Positions 21,007-24,355 of a stretch of DNA of 24,355 bases are shown piece after piece. Origin of the DNA: Conidiobolus incongruus B7586 (taxonomy: Eukaryota; Entomophthoromycota; Entomophthoromycetes; Entomophthorales; Conidiobolaceae); assembly GCA_000697335.1 (NCBI GenBank), contig JNEM01008753.1, forward strand, positions 1 through 24,355. Direction: 5' to 3'. The translations under genes and the position numbers were made by a program. The notes under the pieces were generated by a model. It was given only the letters and a program-made list of their open reading frames with translations. It was not told the DNA's origin and did no database searches. The stretch's first letter is position 1. Every line of letters begins with the position of its first letter.

Positions 21007-21901
21007 TTAGCATATCAAATCATTCACTTCTAACTCTTTGATCAAATCCTCGCATGGTGACAGATCTCTCCTATCGATCAAATTGAACTTTTTAGCAAAA
21101 CTCAAAAAGTGGTAAAAGATGGAGTTAAAATAGGGAAGGAATTGCAACTGGATCATCTGTTCGTAGTGATTATTCAAAATATGACTAAAAATTTTAAATA
21201 AATTGTACATAATCTCTTTCGCTATACTAAGAAAATTGGAGGGGAATTCTTTTCCTAATATTATATTAATATGATTAAATTATGAAAATTGAATTAAAAT
21301 TTACCTTGTTTCGTTGGAAAATTTTGTTCATTATCCAATAAATTTTGAATATTAGTCAATGTATAATCAATAAATTGACATGCTGGTAATTTTTGAGATT
21401 TGTTATTGTTATCTGTATAGTTGTATATTATACTAAAATTTTATATTATTAAATTAAATCTTTTTAAATTGGTCAATTTTATGATTACTTTCCAGCTGTC
21501 ATCCTTGGACAAGAGTCAGGTGTACAAAATTCCGATATCACTGAGAATACTAGGTGGGTATTGGTTACAAAATCAAATACTAAATAATTAATCAGAAATT
21601 GAGAAAATATCAATGAATATTGGTAATTACCATTACAAGCTATCCACTCGTCAAAGTCCACATACTTTGGTAGGTCCACTACTTTCTGGAAGTCTCCCTT
21701 AACTAAAGTGCTTTGAATTTTAGATGGATTCAAATACAGTGGCATATTTTCGGGGCTTGAGTGGTTTGATGTAGAACCTCCATTATTCACTAGGGTCTTC
21801 TTTAATTTATTGCGAGAACTGAAAATACTAAAAAGGATGTTAAAGAAATAGTATTATATTTTATAAAATTAATTTTTTTACTTGAAATTAAAAAAACTCA
21901 T
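21007..21901 (-). CDS. MOB2: MOB2-type NDR-kinase activator, 227 aa
   Basis: Five exons: 21882-21901, 21631-21827, 21489-21579, 21305-21432 and 21007-21254, with introns of 50-56 bases. The product is a Mob/phocein-family protein. It resembles fungal Mob2, the co-activator of the NDR kinase Cbk1/Orb6 in polarity and cell separation. The N-terminus is MSFFNF, as in yeast Mob2 (MSFFNFK). Then come PLYLNPSKIQSTLVKGDFQK, LPKYVDFDEWIACN, VFDFVTN, SEFCTPDSCPRMTAG, DNNNKSQKLPACQFIDY, NFPTKQG and AKKFNLIDRRDLSP. The LVKG and LPKYVD motifs favour Mob2 over Mob1. The zinc site is complete: Cys91, Cys96, His170 and His175. Yeast Mob2 lacks the two cysteines, so this copy looks ancestral. The first exon has only 20 bases. 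A second in-frame acceptor for exon 2 at 21818 would drop three residues (IFS). Confidence 0.9.
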
Positions 21902-23159
21902 AATAAAAGAATTAATTAACTAATTATATATATTATATAGATTATATATGTATTTTATAAATTTATAATATTAATATTTACAAAGAATAAAAAAGAGATG
22001 AAAAGATAAAATTAACAATTATGTTAATTTTACAACTAATCATTGATGTGATATGTCACAGACTATAAAATTGTTAAACATTATTTTTAAAGAATGGTAT
22101 CATGCTTTGTGATTGGACAGTTTTGATTGAAGGTTGCGGCATTTGACATAAATTTGAGATTTTGTTCTGTTATCAGATGTTTTTATTGAGGATTTTTTTA
22201 AGGTTTTTAGTAAGTTTTTAATTTTGGAATTGGATAAAATAGTTAAATTATTAATTTATAAAAATTGAATAATTATAAAATATCAATAAAAATTAAGCTG
22301 TAAATTAGATTTTATTAAATGTGCATAATATAATTTATTGTGGGATATTTTAATCTTTTCTCATTTAATAAAAGATCAGATAATCCATAATATTTTAATG
22401 TTTAATATTTTCACAAATTGTTACAAAATCAATATCCCAACTGGTTCAAAAGATGTAAATATTATGTTGTAAAGATTACAAAATAATTAACTAATTATGA
22501 TTTAATATTATTTATCTGATCCAGTTACTATTAATTTTCAAATAACAATTTATTTCAACTGAATAATTTCAATTTTCAATATAATTTAAATTATTAATAC
22601 TAATTGAAACTATATAAAATAAAAATATTAATTAAATTTTTTAAAATAGTTTTTATTCATCTTTTTTAATTTGGATTCATTTATAAATTTCAAATTATAA
22701 CTAATATGATCGAATAATATTAAACTGGCGATTAATATAATTAAAAAATCATATTAATCAGTCTATTTGAAATAATAATAAATATCTTATTGATTTTAAG
22801 ATGTAAGCCATTAATTGTATAATGAATAAAAAGATTTTGATAAAATCAAGATCATTTTCTCAAAATAAGATTGATGAAAAATTTTGAAATAAAATTAAGG
22901 TTGATTAATAGTCAAAATTCAATTTTGAAACTACTTACAAATTTTTGATAGTTTTAAAAATGATATATTATAATATTTGATCATATATTGAAATTTACAT
23001 AATATTTTATTTGATATTATTAGAATTATTTTTGTCAATAAATTGATTAATTGATTTTTATTTCATAATAAAATTTTAACAATATTGATTATAAATATAA
23101 CAAAATTGCCTTTTTATTATAGTTAAACTTAATATTATAAATTGATATTGTTGAAGATA
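21902..23159. other. Intergenic stretch upstream of MOB2
   Basis: About 1.26 kb of AT-rich DNA with no gene or RNA recognised. The part from about 22090 to 22210 is less AT-rich and holds a CCAAT box, so it is the likely MOB2 promoter. The remainder up to the repeat is featureless. Confidence 0.5.
22112..22116 (-). promoter_or_regulatory. CCAAT box upstream of MOB2
   Basis: The minus strand reads TGTCCAATCAC about 210 bases upstream of the MOB2 ATG. The extended CCAATCA context is the preferred site of HAP/NF-Y complexes. It sits in a locally less AT-rich segment. Confidence 0.35.
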
Positions 23160-23271
23160 TTACTATAGAACTAAAGAAATGGGAAATTTTTTAATTTTTA
23201 ATTTTTCAAACATATTATTAATTTCAAATAAAAAAATATATACAAAACAAATAAGAAAATAAATAGTTTTG

Positions 23272-23305
<34 letters not shown>

Positions 23306-24355
23306 ATTTTTTTGATTAAAAAATAATTTTTTAAAATTAGTTGTTTAATTTAATCATGCTTAAATTAAATAATAACCCTCAAAAGTTTTTTATTTTAATA
23401 TTAGTAAAATTTAACTATAAACCCTTTAAAATTATTTAAAATTTACAAGTAATTTTTAATAATAAAATATTATTTAAATTAACAATTTATTGCTAGATAA
23501 ATTACTTTAAGATTAAGAAAAAAAACTATCTATAACCTATTAAAATTTAAAAGATTAATTTTAACTATTATTTTTTTAATTATTAATGAAATAAAAAAAA
23601 TATATTAAAAAACACCATTTTATTTTAATTAAAGAATTATTAAAATACTTTAATATTAGTTACATAAGTAATTTATATATATTAAAGTTTAAATTAAAAT
23701 TAATAAAAATATAAAATAAATACCTTATAATTTAATTAAAACTTAAAAAAAGTTAGAGTAGTTATTATTAAATAAAACTTACTAAGGTATAATTAGAAAC
23801 TAAAGCTTTTATAATAAATTATTACAATTGATGAATTTTAAGTTTTTTTTATATAATCTTTTATTAAAATATAAATTAAAATGTTAAATTAAGTTAAATC
23901 AACCTTTTTTATAAATTTTTTTAAATAAATATTTTATTAATAAGTGAATATTAATTATTATAATAAATTATAATAATATATATTACTTTTATTTAATTCT
24001 TAAAAAAATTAATTAATAGTAAAATTTTTTTTAAATAAAATTATTTGAAATTAGTATTCTTAATATAATTTAAGAAAACTTATTATTTTACATGATAATT
24101 GTAAAATACATAAATTTAAAGCTATAAAAAACTTTTTAATTAAAAATAACTAGAAAAAACTACTATATCTAGTATATTCTTTAAATTATAACTTATGTGA
24201 TTATAATTGTTTTAAGAAATTAAAAAACTAGTTTACAAGAAAGAAAATTTCTGTAGGAAAATTTAATTGGTTTGTAAAACATCAAATTTTAGTCTTTAAT
24301 AAAAAGAATTATTTTTTAAGTATTAGATCTTTGTTAAAAGTATAGCAAAAAGTTA
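23160..24355 (-). repeat. Dispersed AT-rich repeat, copy 3 (inverted, cut by window end)
   Basis: The reverse complement of this stretch aligns with 9553-10762 over its full length and, in part, with 1-430. The boundary on the inner side is sharp at about 23160-23165, where the shared block (GGGAAATTTTTTAATTTTTA on the plus strand) ends. The outer end runs past the window. No frame is open. It retains C or G at many places where copy 2 has T or A, so it is the less decayed of the two long copies. Confidence 0.85.
23276..23302. repeat. AT dinucleotide microsatellite inside repeat copy 3
   Basis: A pure TA run of about thirteen units, at the position equivalent to the shorter run in copy 2. 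Confidence 0.9.

Noticed and set aside
1-24355. CRISPR arrays, prokaryotic operons, rRNA genes or a compact defence-like cluster
   Set aside because: No regularly spaced repeats, no ribosome-binding sites and no rRNA were seen; the genes are eukaryotic with introns.

Overview
The window looks like nuclear DNA from a very AT-rich fungus. One gene has an N-terminal Zn2Cys6 binuclear cluster, a fungal hallmark. Thirteen introns could be modelled; all are 47-56 bases long and end in TAG. Genes are spaced as in a compact fungal genome. An early-diverging, AT-rich fungus such as an entomophthoralean (Conidiobolus-like) species fits, but that placement is inference and rests on no species-specific marker.

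The left 11 kb is a gene-poor, AT-saturated compartment. It holds one intact gene, an intronless Zn2Cys6 regulator (4180-5883). Around it lie two copies of a dispersed AT-rich repeat (1-430 and 9553-10762), weak fossils of Ty3/gypsy-like retroelement coding sequence (about 790-2960 and 6250-6960), and the decayed 3' end of a second regulator of the same family (10800-10985). A third, inverted repeat copy closes the window (23160-24355).

The middle (11.1-13.6 kb) carries two minus-strand genes for small secreted proteins that are paralogues with a shared four-cysteine pattern. A decayed tRNA-Lys(UUU)-like sequence lies between them.

The right part (14.4-21.9 kb) is a housekeeping island. It holds a four-exon WD40 gene matching PAAF1/Rpn14 (proteasome base assembly), convergent with a seven-exon gene of the FHIP/RAI16-like family (FTS-Hook-FHIP dynein adaptor). 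Next come a tRNA-Lys(CTT) gene and an intronless CaMK-type kinase, the latter convergent with a five-exon MOB2 gene (NDR-kinase activator). The multi-exon genes break into short open frames; the exon models given here restore continuous frames with phase-compatible GT-AG junctions throughout. No CRISPR, prokaryotic signal or clearly new multi-gene system was seen. The most unusual items are the small secreted paralogues, the shared AT-rich repeat with its neighbouring regulator relic, and an unexplained island next to the tRNA.
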